Shown here: in pieces, positions 1-11,449 of the stretch | Position numbering within the stretch: position 1 is the first letter of the stretch | Layout of the letters: the number at the start of each line of letters is the position of its first letter | DNA from: Eublepharis macularius | Taxonomy: Eukaryota > Chordata > Lepidosauria > Squamata > Eublepharidae | NCBI RefSeq assembly: GCF_028583425.1 | Contig: NC_072790.1 | Span: 153,878,397-153,942,396 of the forward strand | DNA: 64,000 nucleotides | Direction of reading: 5' to 3' | The notes under the pieces: generated by a model | Databases searched by the model: none | What the model was told of the DNA's origin: nothing | What the model saw: the letters and a program-made list of their open reading frames with translations, nothing else | Made by a program: the position numbers and the translations under genes

Positions 1-319
1 GCATCTCCTACAGAGGATTAGATTAGTATTTTAGCATCACTTTTACTTCCTTGCTGGACTGAGTGCACCTGACACTACCAGGCAATTCATCTATCACAGG
101 CTTTCCTGTGTCTCCATAAGGGCATTTCAGTCACATAACGTTTCTCCAGGGAGCCCTGTGCAGTTCCACTCTTCCTCAGCCTGCATGCAGGGGTCTGAGG
201 AAAGAGAAGCTACCACCAGACGCTCCAAAGAAGCCTCTTTGTGATATGAATTGCAGTGCATTGGCACAGCAGCTTGTTGACAGGGGAAAGCTGCTTCTCA
301 CCTTGCTCTCTGCACGCGT

Positions 320-320
<1 letters not shown>
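1..320. other. Unassigned DNA
   Basis: I see no gene or named repeat here. Short open frames on both strands run into the neighbouring AC repeat and have no recognisable domain. Confidence 0.5.

Positions 321-358
<38 letters not shown>
321..358. repeat. (CA)n microsatellite
   Basis: An uninterrupted run of about 19 CA units. It creates artificial Cys-Val and Thr-His repeats in short open frames on both strands, which should not be read as proteins. Confidence 0.97.
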
Positions 359-359
<1 letters not shown>

Positions 360-2212
360 GGAGCAGGTGTCCAACCAAAATATGCATATGGCAAAATCTG
401 AATGTACTGAAGCCAGTCCCACACTGGTAATTTTTCCAATAGTATTATTCACTGAGAGCTTAATACTAAATCTCTTTCTCTAAATTTACTTTCCTAGGCA
501 CTGATCAGTACATTTATTAATTTCCAACCTTCATGACGAGCCAAGCAATACAACTGACCTAAGCCCCATTGAAGCTGACCGGCAGAGGTATCAGCTCCAT
601 TTGGAATCAGTATCCATCTCTGCAACCACTCACGTCCCTCTACCATGCTACTGCTGCCCTCCCAGAGCCATTTCACACAGCTACAAACCCAGTTTGCCCT
701 TGTGAGTCATCTATACAGTCAGCTATAGCCAATCCTGGTTCTCTGGTGAGAGATGCGTTTATTTTCAAATTTGCACTTGACATGTTTAAGTGTAAACAGA
801 ATGTATGAAAAGATTTTAAACTGAGATTATAATCAGCAGAAGGAACAGTCAGGCAACAATGAGGAGAGGTGAGGCTGGGAGAACAAATGCCAGACATTAT
901 GGAGAGACAGGATCAACTTCCTTTTGACTGGAATGTGGTCTTACTTGCTTAAAACATATAACTGGCCCACAGATATTTAAGGTGTTCACAATCCTTCCAA
1001 ACAAGAGGAGCAGTTATATTGTGGTAGCTAGTAGCAACTTTTTTGAAGGAAGGTATTGCCTTTTAAAAAATATATACTTGGCAAAACAAGATATTTTACT
1101 AAATGTGACCTAATTAATAAGTGATAGGTTAACTCATGCAAAGTCTTGCTATGTTTCCATTCAAAATTCCAACTAACATTTAGGGAAACACTCTTAAAAT
1201 CAGTGAAATTGGGCAGGGATTATGTAATGGGAATAATATGCCACTTTAAAGAAAAATTATCAGCAGCTTTCACAAAGTGGTAACTCTTGCATCCTGTTCT
1301 GTGGCCTCAGGGATCCCCATTTGCAGTATAACAGACAATGGCGGGCTAAACTCCATTCATACAATTTAAAGTATCTGGATGTATCAGATTAAACAATGAC
1401 ACAAAATTGTAAATGATGTGATTGAGTGCAATTGTATGTATATTTACAAGTCTTCAAAATAGTTGAAGTTTTAACTTATTTGAGGTTTTAAGTTGCAATC
1501 TATTCATATTTTGAAATTTTGTACAACCTTGTAAAGTTAAATATTGTGTCACTTGTAACTTATTTTTGTTGCCATATATCGACACATGCTCATTTCTATA
1601 TGAAGTGTATTGTTTATTAATTGCTTCTAAGGCAGCAATAAAAATATGAAATTGTTCTCATGTTCCTGTTCATTTTTTTTTAAGTTTTGGTGTTTTAAAG
1701 GATCTTCTTAGAAGTCTCAAAATTATTTACCAAATGCTCATAATCAGCTAAATTAAGGGAAGCGAAAGTAGTCATTCAAGATAATTGAAGGTTTGTTGTT
1801 CACATTGTTGATCTCTAATATAATACTTACAAGGTTTTGCTTGTAATATTTCATTTTGTGCATGTATATATACTTTAAGCTGTAATTCACAACTGTTGTA
1901 GACTAATGCAAAAGGGCATTCAAAATCAAACAGCTCAGTGGAATAAAGGCTAACAGAGTACACCAAAAACACATCAAAACAACTAATTTAAAAAAGAATT
2001 AATATTAATAGAAACCAGACCTACACAGGTTCTATGGTATAATTTTCTTCTTAAAAATTCAACACCAAACCTCTGCAAGAATAAAACCGTTTTAAAAGTC
2101 TGTTCAGATTTGCAGTAAATCAGGCCTCAACAATTGTAGTCACCAATGCAACCTGAAATTTGCTCACAGTGCATAGAACTCTGGTGGCCTTGGTGGAGAG
2201 AAAAGGGGAGTC
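359..2212. other. Unassigned AT-rich intergenic DNA
   Basis: Mostly AT-rich sequence with no open frame over about 80 codons and no protein similarity that I recognise. A region near 1500-1670 is especially AT-rich and contains an AATAAA-like word, but nothing upstream supports a transcript end. Confidence 0.5.
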
Positions 2213-2549
2213 AGAGCCAAGCTACAAGTGATGCCTGACACAGCTTCCCTCAAGTTTTGATGGGAAATGTAGGCATCCTGATCTTGCAGCTTGGCTCTCC
2301 ATTTAATTGAAGTTTACAGAGTGGCAGTCTATGGGAGGGAGAACATGCGGTCGAGAGGGGAGTGCAGCTGTTGGGCTCTCACCGGGTGCCCCCCTTCCCC
2401 TCCACTGGGTATGTGTGGGAGAGTTTCTGTAAACTTCAATTAAATGGAGAGCCAAGCTGTAAGACCAGGATGGCTACATTTCCCATCAAAACTTGAGGGA
2501 AGCTGACCAGTGTCCAACCTATGTCAGAAGTCACCTGTAGCTTCGCTCT
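2213..2549. mobile_element. Fold-back MITE, copy 1
   Basis: A long imperfect inverted repeat. The left arm starts agagccaagctacaagtga and the right arm ends with its complement, gtagcttcgctct. The arms share the inner block cttccctcaagttttgatgg, inverted on the right. A central segment of roughly 120 bp separates them, GC-rich and unlike copy 2. The same family recurs at 43784-43987. No ORF is present. The superfamily is unclear because I could not find a convincing target duplication. Confidence 0.8.
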
Positions 2550-3645
2550 CAGCCTTTAAAAGGAATGTCCTGCAAAACTTCTAGCACAGGTTAATTTGTT
2601 GATAGGATACAAGCACTGCTGCAAATAGATCCCAAATGGTTGATGGCTCACCTTTGCCTTTGTTGGGAACTTTTGCTCTTTCCTGCTACAGCCGGGGCAA
2701 AGCTGACAGGAAGCAAGTGACTGTGCTTCATGAGGTGGTCAAAGGTCAGTTTCTTTTCCCCCAAGATGGGAGGAGAGGACAGAGAAACCTAGCCTGGAGA
2801 GGAAGTGACAAGGCTTTCAGTTTTCAAGCCAATTTCAATTGGAATCATTCAGAGCACAAATAATAGATTGTGAGTAGTTTCATATTCAGGCTTAGTGTAC
2901 TAATTATATGCACAGGATTATGATCCAGATTTATTGAATCACTGGGGGTCCTGTTGGAAATCTATTCACCCCTCCACTAAGGAATCCATTCTTGAAAAGG
3001 AAAAGAGAATAATTCTTAGCTATTTTTCTTCCTTTACTTCCATTCTAATGACATAGCAGTATAGTGGTAGCAGTTGACCTATCTCACAACATCAGCTTAA
3101 ATACAAAAGCTTGAGTTTTTAAAAGCTTATGTCATAATATATGTCTTTTAAGTGCCTCACTTGTTCTTGTTTTTGTTGACACAAGCTTAACATGGCTATC
3201 CCACACTGGAACCCAGTCCCAGTTTTTATACATTCAGCTGAATCAAATGGTTGGGGTTTTTTAATTACACAGAACAGTTAATGTGCATGATATTTTGCAG
3301 AGCTCCCCAAGGAGCTTACAAGCTAAAATTTGAGACAAGATTACAAAGATGGAGGGTAAGAATGTGTGTTCATTCCAAAGACATACATGGGCTTAGTCCT
3401 CTCCTCTTTTAGGGGAGGGGAACTAAGGGGTTGTATAGAAACTTTTATTTTTCTGGGCTGTGCCTCTTCACCAAAACATCCTAACATTTTGCACCCTATC
3501 TGAAATAAGATGAGTAAGAAGCAACTCGACTGCACCTTATTCAGGAAGGCATTCCAGAGATGTGGGGCCAACTGCAGTAAAGGTCCTGCTTTTCACAACT
3601 AACTGATGTTTTTACTAGTTATAGCAGGGCCTGACTGCTGAATTT
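2550..3645. other. Unassigned DNA
   Basis: No gene recognised. A 75-codon open frame at 2636-2863 (+) and a 76-codon frame at 3341-3571 (-) have no recognisable domain and are within chance length. Confidence 0.5.
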
Positions 3646-3825
3646 AGGGTTGCCAACTGGTGTGGAGAAAAGTGTCCTGTCCCTTTAATAAAGGCTTAAT
3701 GTGTTGAAATGGACTGTTGAAATATTTGTAACATGGAAGTAAATAACATCACCTGATAAATAGTGTCCCATTAATCCTCTATAAAAAGGACAGGACATTT
3801 TTCTCCTGGTCAGTTGGCAACTCCT
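3646..3825. mobile_element. Short MITE with ~45-bp terminal inverted repeats
   Basis: The left end reads agggttgccaactggtgtgg and the right end is the complement of ggagttgccaactgaccagg. Both continue inward through a matching gagaaaa-gtcctgtcc block. The element is 180 bp with no coding capacity. It is probably a non-autonomous DNA transposon; the autonomous partner is unknown. Confidence 0.75.
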
Positions 3826-4254
3826 TTTATAATTTTGAGTCAACATTAAATTTGCTGACTACAACTGAAAAGAAAACTTATTTGGTATGGATGAGTTTGG
3901 GCTTCTTAATTTATGGGCTGGTTCCAAAGTCCAAAGAAAATTTGTCAGGGCCTGCTGTCATGCCTCAGGTGGGGTGAGCCACCTTACACTGCCACCACTC
4001 TGGGATTTAGGGTCCCTTGGGAAGGCCCAGAGTGCCTGCGCAACCCTTCTGACCTCCGTAGCTTGGCCAATAAACAGGTGTGAGGACCCAGCAGAGTAAC
4101 AACAAACAAAATAATTTATTTACAAGGAGGTCAGTTAATCAAACAAGCAAACAAGAAGCAAGGAGCATTAGCAGCAATAGAGGGGTGAAAGCAAAATAAA
4201 AGGCCCTAGCGCAACTGAACTCACTGTCCCTCTGTCTGCCAGACCTGTCTTTTC
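3826..4254. other. Unassigned DNA, possible LTR remnant on the minus strand
   Basis: Around 4095-4130 the sequence reads aaaataatttatttacaag, which on the minus strand resembles a retroviral or LTR polyadenylation region. No matched LTR ends or target duplication could be found, so this is only a suggestion. It abuts the broken 3' end of the CR1 element. Confidence 0.3.
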
Positions 4255-5077
4255 ACCCTACCTGGAGTTCCCCCGATCCAGTAAGCTGGTCACTCAATCA
4301 AAGAAGGAAACCAGGTTGGTTTGGCAAGATCTGTTAGGGACAAAACCATGCTGACTTCCCCGGATCACTGAGCAGTCCTTCAGATGCTTACAGATTGATC
4401 CTTTTAAAATCTGTTCTAATATCTTCCCAGCAACAGAAGTCAGACTGACCGGCCATGTAGTTTCCCGGGTTATCTTTCTTCCCTCTCTTAAAGATTGGGA
4501 TAACATTCGCTGTTCTCCAATCTTGTGGCACATCCCCAGTCCTCCAGGAGGCCTTGAAGATGATGGACAGGGGTTCTGCAAGTTCTCTAGAAAGTTCTTT
4601 CAGCACTCTTGGGTGCACCCCATCTGGCCCAGGGGATTTGTATTCATCCAATGCAGCCAGATGCCTCTCCACAACCTCTCTGTCAATGTCAACTAGCCAC
4701 TCAGGTGTTCTGTCACATTTTCTACTATCTCTAGATGTACCTGAGTTCTTCAGGGAGAAAACAGAGGCAAAAAAGTCATTAAGCCTGTCTGCTTTTTCTC
4801 TGTCCTGCATCAGAGTTTCTCCATCTACTCCCAACTGCAGTCCAATTGCCTCTTTTACTTTGTGTTTGCATCTCACATATCTGTAGAAGTTTTTCTTATT
4901 GTAGCAAGCCCTCTTGGCCAGACCCAGCTTGTACTGAGCTTTGGCCTCTCTGATGGTTGATCTGCAGTACCTAGTAACCCCCATATACTCCTCTTTAGAG
5001 GTCTGTCCTTCTCTCCATTTCCTGAACATTTCCCTTTTCTCCCTTAGCTTATTCTGGAGCTCTCTGTACATCCACAT
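4255..5077 (-). pseudogene. CR1 ORF2: partial reverse transcriptase
   Basis: It continues in the endonuclease frame from 5077. Typical CR1 linker and RT features appear in order: YNKKNFYRYVR, NDFFASVFS, KSPGPDGVHPRVLKEL, and DWRTANVIPIFKRGKK. Near 4455 the frame shifts to the one ending at 4294 (VSLTSVAGKILEQILK, then GSQHGFVPNRSCQTNL, the conserved QHGF motif). A TGA at 4294-4296 follows FFD, and the similarity fades out at about 4255. The YADD catalytic motif and the thumb are absent, so this fragment cannot encode an active polymerase. Confidence 0.9.
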
Positions 5078-5080
5078 TAG

Positions 5081-6049
5081 TTACTTGGAGCCCTTACCAT
5101 GTTTCTGTCCTGCTGGGATAGTGAGGGCTTGAGCTTGCAAAAGCTCATGTTTGAGAAGAGCCCACCCTTCACTCGCTCCTTCCCCTTCCAGCACACTCCC
5201 CCACAAAATGACTCTCATCAAGCCTCTGAGTTCATCAAAGTTGGCCTTACGAAAATCTAACCTACGAGTCTGGCTATGAACTTCCTTGCTCCCCCCCCCC
5301 AGCAACTGGAATTCAAGGAGGACATGGTCACTTCCCCCTAAGGTCCCCACCACCTTCACCTCATCTACCAATTCTTCCCTGTTGGTTAATATCAAGTCTA
5401 GTATGGCCGAGCCCCTTGTAGCTTCCTCCACCTTTTGAAAAAGGAAGTTATCAGCCAGGCAGGTCAGGAAATTGCGTGATTCATGACGCTTTGCTGAGCC
5501 TGTCTCCCAGCACACATCGGGGAAGTTGAAGTCACCCATAATTACAAGGTTCTGATGTCTGGATACTCTACCAATCTGTTCAAAGAGGGCAGCATCCGTT
5601 TCTTCTCCCAGGTCAGGTGGTCTGTAGCAGACTCCAACAATAATACTCTTTGTCCTTCCTCCCCTTATTTCTACCCATATGCTTTCCACTGGGGTGTCTG
5701 CCCCATTCTCCATAACTTCTTGACAATCAAGCCCTCTCCTCACATACAACGCCACTCCACCTCCTCTTCTACCCTTCTGGTTTTTCTTGAACAACTCATA
5801 CCCATCCACTAGCACATTTCAGTCATGGAAATCATCCCACCAAGTCTCAGTAATTCCTACTATATCGTAGCCCTCTGTTTGCAATAGAAGCTCAAGCTCT
5901 TCTTTCTTATTACCCATACTTTGGGCACTGGTATATAGACACTTGTAGCCTTGTACCTTTGTTTGACCTGTCCTACCCAGGTGGGTCCCCACTGTTTTCA
6001 CTTCATCATTGAAATCCCCATGTTGATCATCCTCTTCCCCTTGCGGCAT
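5081..6049 (-). pseudogene. CR1 ORF2 N-terminus: APE-type endonuclease
   Basis: This region nicks target DNA to prime reverse transcription. The frame runs from 6049 and contains YDIVGITETWW, then GRRGGGVALYV, IIVGVCYRPP, VIMGDFNFPDV and a GGSDHVLLEFQL block. These are the E, GDFN and SDH catalytic regions of LINE endonucleases. One in-frame TGA at 5819-5821 replaces what is normally a Trp just after the TETWW motif (the family pattern is HDWNV), so a TGG-to-TGA change. A second stop at 5081-5083 separates it from the RT part, which continues in the same frame. Confidence 0.9.
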
Positions 6050-6223
6050 CAGTTTAAAGCTCTCCTGATGACGTTCTCCAGGTTTGTTCTAAACATTTTC
6101 TTCCCTGCTCTTGAGAGGTGAAGCCCATCATGTGCTAGAAGGCCTTCTCTAAGAAAACCTATCCCATGGTCCCAGAACCCAAAGTGCTCCTGCCGGCACC
6201 ATCATCTCAGCCAACGATTCACC

Positions 6224-6996
6224 TCAAGTATGGTCTGCTCCCTGCGCGTTCCTTTTCCTATAGGAAGAAGAGAATACCATCTGTGCCCCCAATGCCTTCA
6301 TCTGCCTTCCAAAAGCTTCATAATCCTCTTTAATTCTTGCAACAGTATTCGCTGCCATGTCATTCGTTCCCACATGAATCGGCACAAACGGGTACTTATC
6401 AGCAGGCTTGATGAGTTTCAGCAGTCGGTTGGTAATATTCTGAATTCTGGCCCCCAGCAAGCAACACATCTCTCAGAATAGGGGATCTGGCCCAGAGACA
6501 TGGCATTCCATACCCCTGAGCAGAGAGTCCCCGGCGATCACCACCTTCCTTTTTTCCCCACTTCCGTGTTGCCCCATATCCTCTACACACCCTCTTCCAG
6601 GTCTTTGCAGCTATCCTTCCACTCTCATCTCCATCACCATCTCTAGCACTTCAAAACGATTCTTGAGCTCAAATGGGCCAGAGCATCTTTTTCGTTGATG
6701 TCTTGGGTTTGTACCGTAGATCTGAGAGAAGGCTCAGAAGGGAGATCGACTCTTTCTTCTTCTCCTTGACTTTCCTCCTCTTGGCTGTGCAGAGCCCCCA
6801 GGCTCTTGTCAATAAAATTCTCCCCATCCTTGACTTCCTGAAGGGTGGTGATCCTCTCCTTCAGGCTCTGAACCTTTTCTTCCAAAAGTCTGACCAGCTT
6901 ACACTTCTGGCAAGTGAACTCCATCTTCTCTTCTGGGAGGAAAACAAACATGGCACCCTCCATGCAGGTGACTGTGAAGGGGGCTTCGGTATACAT
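6224..6996 (-). pseudogene. CR1 ORF1 (coiled coil plus SGNH-type esterase), broken
   Basis: CR1 ORF1 proteins bind element RNA, and many carry an esterase-like domain. Reading down from 6996, the first segment (to 6643) starts with hydrophobic residues, has a Cys pair (CQKC) and a Leu/Lys/Glu-rich stretch that could form a coiled coil. After frame changes, 6590-6399 and 6469-6224 carry PIHVGTNDMA followed by an IKEDYEAFGRQ-like helix and a GAQMVFSS strand. This is the GTND block and following strand typical of SGNH hydrolases in CR1 ORF1. The three segments lie in different frames, so at least two frameshifts have occurred. It sits directly upstream of ORF2, as expected for CR1. Confidence 0.85.
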
Positions 6997-7385
6997 GATT
7001 GTCTTCCAAATATATACCCAGAGTACTCTCAGCAGAGTTTCGGGTCCCTCAGGCAGATCCTCAGGCTAAGAGCCACAGGCCAAGAGTCCTTTAGCTCTCA
7101 CCTCTGGCGAGGAGGAGCCTTTTGTTTCAAAAGGTCACTTCCTGCCTAGCCAAGCAGGGCCCCAGGACACTAGGGGGTGGGGCTTGTAACCAAGAGCAAC
7201 AGCAACCAGCAGCAAACAACAGCAATTCACTCAGCCCCCAACAGCCCCACACAGAACTTAACCAGAACCACTCTCTAGCAAGCTACACAGAATCCACTCA
7301 CCCTCAGCTTCTCACACAGTAGCTAGGAAAGGCAAAAGGCAGAAAGACAAAAAACCCTTACCTTCTAGCAGCAGCTCACCACCAT

Positions 7386-9460
7386 CAATATTTTATATCA
7401 AGGAGTCTGGTGGTGCAATTGCAATTGGAATGGGTAAGGACAAGGGAACAAAGGGGAGGGCCATCATCACCCTAGGGATAGTAGTGTTCAGCCATAGAAA
7501 CTCACTTCAGCAATGGTGTGGGTGCATGGTGGGCTCAATTGCAACCCAGCCCAGGAGCAACCCTCAAGACCAGGTGCAGCACCAACAGTAGACCATCCCA
7601 TCTAGGGATGAGTGGCAGCACTCTGCATAACACAGCTCCCTGATGGAGAGGGACGGGCTGCATGAAAGCTGGAAAGGAGAAACCCAGTGATGTTGAAACT
7701 GAACCGTGGCTGGATTTGCATCAACAGTCGGAAGTACCCACCTCTCCAATGGAGCAGAAAGGAACAGATGGATGTATACCTTCTCCACCTTGGGGGAAGG
7801 CTACTCAGAGTTCCACTTGTGGGGGGCCATCTCCCCCCGCCAGGGACATGAAGGGAATGGATGGATGGATAGATGGATGCCTTCTCCACCTGTATCTCCC
7901 CAATGGTCTCTGAGGCAGTGTGCACCCAATGGGGCAATTACAAAAGGTCTTCCTGTATCCATGGGCTAGAACAGGGGACAAAAGGGGGAGTCTTAGATAT
8001 GTCTCAAATGGAGAAATTCACCTCACAAACACAGTGGCCATAATGGAATGGAATGGATGCCTTCCCAACCCCCAGGGAATGTCATGTAAATGTAAGTGTC
8101 CTTCCTCACTTTTGTGGAAGAAGGTTCAATGTCCCCTCACAATGGGGGCCTTCATACAGTGCACACACTGATGAAAGACCATCCCCAGTGTTGAGAAGAG
8201 GTGGTTTGCCAAACACACCTTACCAACAGGGTTGCCAGGAGGGAGTGGCAGATATGCCTTCCACACCTTCAAGGTATGCTAGTCTAAGTCCCCTCGTGGG
8301 GGGGGATCCTCCCCCCCCCAGGAACATGATGGTGCCTGTGACAGAACAGAACTGATTCCTTCTCCACTCAACTGGGACAAGTGCTCAAAATAAGAACCTT
8401 TCCACTTCCTGTCAACCCAAACCCACCTCTTCGATGTGGTGGCCTCAAGGTCTGCCTTCCCCATCCATGGGTAAAGGAGAGTTCTGTTCCCCTCACAGGT
8501 GGGGACTGTCGCACCTGTCATGGATTCATTTCCACTTGCAAGAGACGCCTCACCGACAGGGTGGTTGGACAACCCAACTGATGTAGAAACACACCCTGAG
8601 TAGAAGCTGCAGCACAACACCCAGAAGAAGAAACCATCTCACCCACGGGGTGGATGCCAGAGATGCCTTTCCCCAGCAGACTCATGGACAAGTAGGTTGA
8701 AATGACCTTCAGTTGATGGGCTCCTGCTCTTCTCTGCTGCTGCTGACAGACTAACATGACATTCCTCCACGAGGAAGTGTGGGGTGATCTGGAGCCTGAC
8801 TGTTGGTGAGTGAATCTAGCAGTGGCACAGAGACTGGGGAGGGGTTGGACCCCAACCAAAGACACCACACCAACAGGGTGGTCGCAGGGGAAGCCTTCCC
8901 CACCCTGTGGGAGGTGGTAAAAAGTCTACCTGCAGGGGGGCTCTCCTCCCATGGGAAAGGAGAGGGGCAGAAACTGAAGACCGACCCCTCTTAGAAAGAA
9001 TGGTGATGGTGACCAAGTAGCCATCTCCCCTATGGGGCGGCTGAGACGAGGATGGATGGAGAAGCCACCAAATGCAGAAGGAACAGACTGTCCCCTCAAG
9101 GTGAGAGTGGTGACCACTTGAATCCACCTCTATGATGAGGTGGCTGTGAGGGAGGTCTTCCCCACCCGTGGGGAAAGGAGAGCTCGGTTGCCCTTGTGTA
9201 TGGGTGCATTTGCACCTGGCTGTGGACGTTAAAATTCCCCAGTCGGGGAGTGCTTTTTCTGTGAGTCCTCCTCACAGGAACCCTGACAGGTTGCTACCAC
9301 TAGAACCCACCTGACTGACAGGGTGGCTGCTAGGGAGGCCTTCCCCCAGTGTACTCCTGTGGAATGAGGTTACACCTCATTTCAACCCTTTCCTTCCTGA
9401 TGCTGGCGACCTCCTAATTCAACACCGAGGACCAGTAGTGGGGGTGGTCCCTGTCGGGTA
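7386..9460. repeat. Degenerate irregular repeats next to hAT transposase
   Basis: A 2-kb stretch with recurring related phrases but no regular period. Blocks like gacagggtggctg followed by ggaggccttccccacc and a gtgggaaaggagag tail appear near 8200-8270, 8410-8480, 8550-8570, 8860-8950, 9125-9190 and 9300-9360. Short open frames here have no domains and are probably artefacts of the repetitive composition. Its position on the 3' side of the hAT transposase suggests it may be subterminal repeat DNA of that element, but I could not find a left terminal inverted repeat. Confidence 0.55.
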
Positions 9461-9639
9461 GGCTCTCATGGCCTGGGACACTGGGCTCATCCACCACCTC
9501 CTCCACCTCCTCAGCCAACAACCCCTGTTTGGAGCCGCCTTCCCTCTGGCCATATCTTTTCTCCTGAAACCTGTGGACCTCTCTGCAGAGCTCTTTCTTT
9601 CAGCGCTGCAGCTGACATTGGTGCATGGTGATGATGCCC

Positions 9640-11105
9640 TTTACACAGGGATCACACATGCAGGCCATTCTGTATGCCCACTGTTTGTAGACAGGATGCA
9701 AGTGGGTGGCCATGCCTGCTTGCAACCTACGCACCAAGTCCCTGACAATGGGGAGAAGAGCTCCCCCCCCCACTCCAGTTCTTTGGCCAATGCCCGGCCC
9801 AGCCCATGGATCAGGGGGATGGATTGCCCCAGGCTCACCTTGTCGGAGCAGAGGAGGTCAGTGGTGTCCTGAAATGGCTTCAGGGCACGAACCATTTGGG
9901 AGAGGACTAGCCAGTCCATGGAGCTGATGCTGAGCACCCTTAACACCTTAATAATGGACATAGAAGTCCAAAACGTGTTTTTGCTCTGCCAGACGTGCTA
10001 TCATCAGGTAGGTGGAGTTCCAACAGGTGGCCATGTCCTGGAAAAGCTTGTGCTTGGGATCCCCCCTGCTTTTTGTGCAGCTGGTGGGATGACTTAATGC
10101 TGCGGGAATAGTGGGCACCAAGACGTTTAAAGCTGTTCAACAAGTTGCATGTTTCTAATGTCCCCCAGTCCCAGGTTGGCTTGATGGCACCACCCAGCCC
10201 AAGAACATCCCTCATGACCAGGTGCAGCCTGTGTGCCAGGCAGGCAATGCTCTCAAGGGACACGTCATTCAGGGCTGACAGCATGTTTCTACCTGTGTCC
10301 GTGACCATGTAACCATGGACAGTATCACTCAGGGGCACCCACTCCCTCAGTCCACCCTTGATTATTCCAGCAATGTTCTTCCCAGTCTGGTCCATGCCAA
10401 TCCCCCACACTTGGAGCAGAACTGCTCTATAGCCTGGAGGCAGGGGTGGCTCCTTCTCCTAGGGTCCTAATTTTCCCATGGTGCTCCGGAGGTCCTCCGG
10501 TTGCCACCAGTGGGCAGTGATGTCAAGGTAGCTGTGATGAGGGCTGATCAGCTGTGAAGTCTATGGTCTGCAGTTGTATTCTAGCCAACTGGTTTCTGAC
10601 CATCTCTGCCACACAATTGTAGAGGGCAGGCAAGACTTGTCAGGCAATGGTCTGCTGCAAGGGCATTGTGAATCAGGGAGTGAAATGACACAGTGCCTGG
10701 CAAAAGCCCACACCCTCCAACACAGACAAAGGTAGTCCGTCCAGGGCTATCATCTCAGCTAGCACATGAGTGCCTGCCTCCGGCACCCTCCCCTGCATCT
10801 TTTGCTTGGCACAGATGACCCCGAGGGAACAACCTCCTGAAGTGTAGCCTGCCTGGAAGTTCTACTCACATGCACAGCACCCTCAGTGTGAGTCTTCTTC
10901 CTCAGGGTGGACTCCTGTTCCCCTCCCCCTTCTTCCTGTTCAGAAGCCCTCTTCCCCCACTTGCTGGATGGTGTCCATTGAGGCAACATACTTGGGTGAT
11001 GCCTCTGCAGATGCCTGCGGAGGACACTGGATGAAAGGTGATTCGGGTCCGAGCCCCTACACACCAGGGCATTGCAAACCCAGCAACGCACCAAACAGGG
11101 GTCAT
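9640..11105 (-). pseudogene. hAT transposase (ZBED-like), frameshifted
   Basis: hAT transposases cut and paste DNA with an RNase H-like core and an N-terminal BED zinc finger. From 11094 the frame reads VRCWVCNALVCRG, then SSVLRRHLQRHHP, a C-x2-C...H-x4-H BED finger. Near 10500 the pattern HSYLDITAHWW is recoverable only by changing frame. At 10410-9940 the frame reads YMVTDTGRNMLSALND then IACLAHRLHLVM, the conserved hAT core segment with the DTG/N and C-x2-H motifs. 9961-9641 (another frame) continues with WLVLSQMVRALKPFQDTT. At least two frame changes and several stops show it is dead. The C-terminal dimerisation region is not recognisable. Confidence 0.85.
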
Positions 11106-11449
11106 TGGGGAGGGTTAGGAAGTGCTGCCTAAGTATGAGACTGAAACGGCAACCAGGAGTTGGTGGGTTGGGAGGACGGAGTTTTAACTGCTGGATGTTT
11201 CTCTAAGACCCCCCCCATGCACCCTGAGATCCCTCCTCAAAAAGTTTTAGCATCTGCTCTTCCTCTGGCAATGCTAAGAGCTCTCCTGCCTCCTCCTTGA
11301 TCCCCAAAAGTGGACCTGTAGAAAGAGACTGCCTGAGACCTACCAGTACCCAGTACTACTGGTGCTTGGCAGCAATGGGCAACCAGGACAACCTTGGCAC
11401 TTCTTCCCCCCACGACCACCCTTCCTCCTTGTTCCAACCCTCATGGTGC
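11105..11449. other. hAT 5' leader, non-coding
   Basis: Sequence between the BED-finger start and the tandem array. Short open frames occur on both strands without domains. It probably holds the 5' untranslated region of the transposase on the minus strand. Confidence 0.4.

Larger units (their letters stand above)
4255..7385 (-). mobile_element. CR1 LINE, decayed, 5' part present and 3' part missing
   Basis: A CR1-clade non-LTR retrotransposon in reverse orientation. From its 5' end it contains a GC-rich 5' leader (about 7385-7000), ORF1 with a coiled-coil-like segment and an SGNH-esterase-like block, an APE-type endonuclease, and the N-terminal half of the reverse transcriptase. The RT stops before the YADD motif and the usual CR1 3' end (ATTCTATG-type octamers) is missing. 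That is the reverse of the normal 5' truncation caused by target-primed reverse transcription, so a later deletion or rearrangement is likely. Several stops and frameshifts make it inactive. Confidence 0.9.

Noticed and set aside
176..483. Overlapping open frames with Cys-Val or Thr-His runs
   Set aside because: They are translations of the CA microsatellite and have no domains.
3950..4254. Solo LTR next to the CR1
   Set aside because: A polyadenylation-like stretch alone, with no definable LTR ends or duplication.
7560..9130. Many 60-116-codon open frames on both strands
   Set aside because: They lie in irregular repetitive DNA, overlap in several frames and lack recognisable domains.
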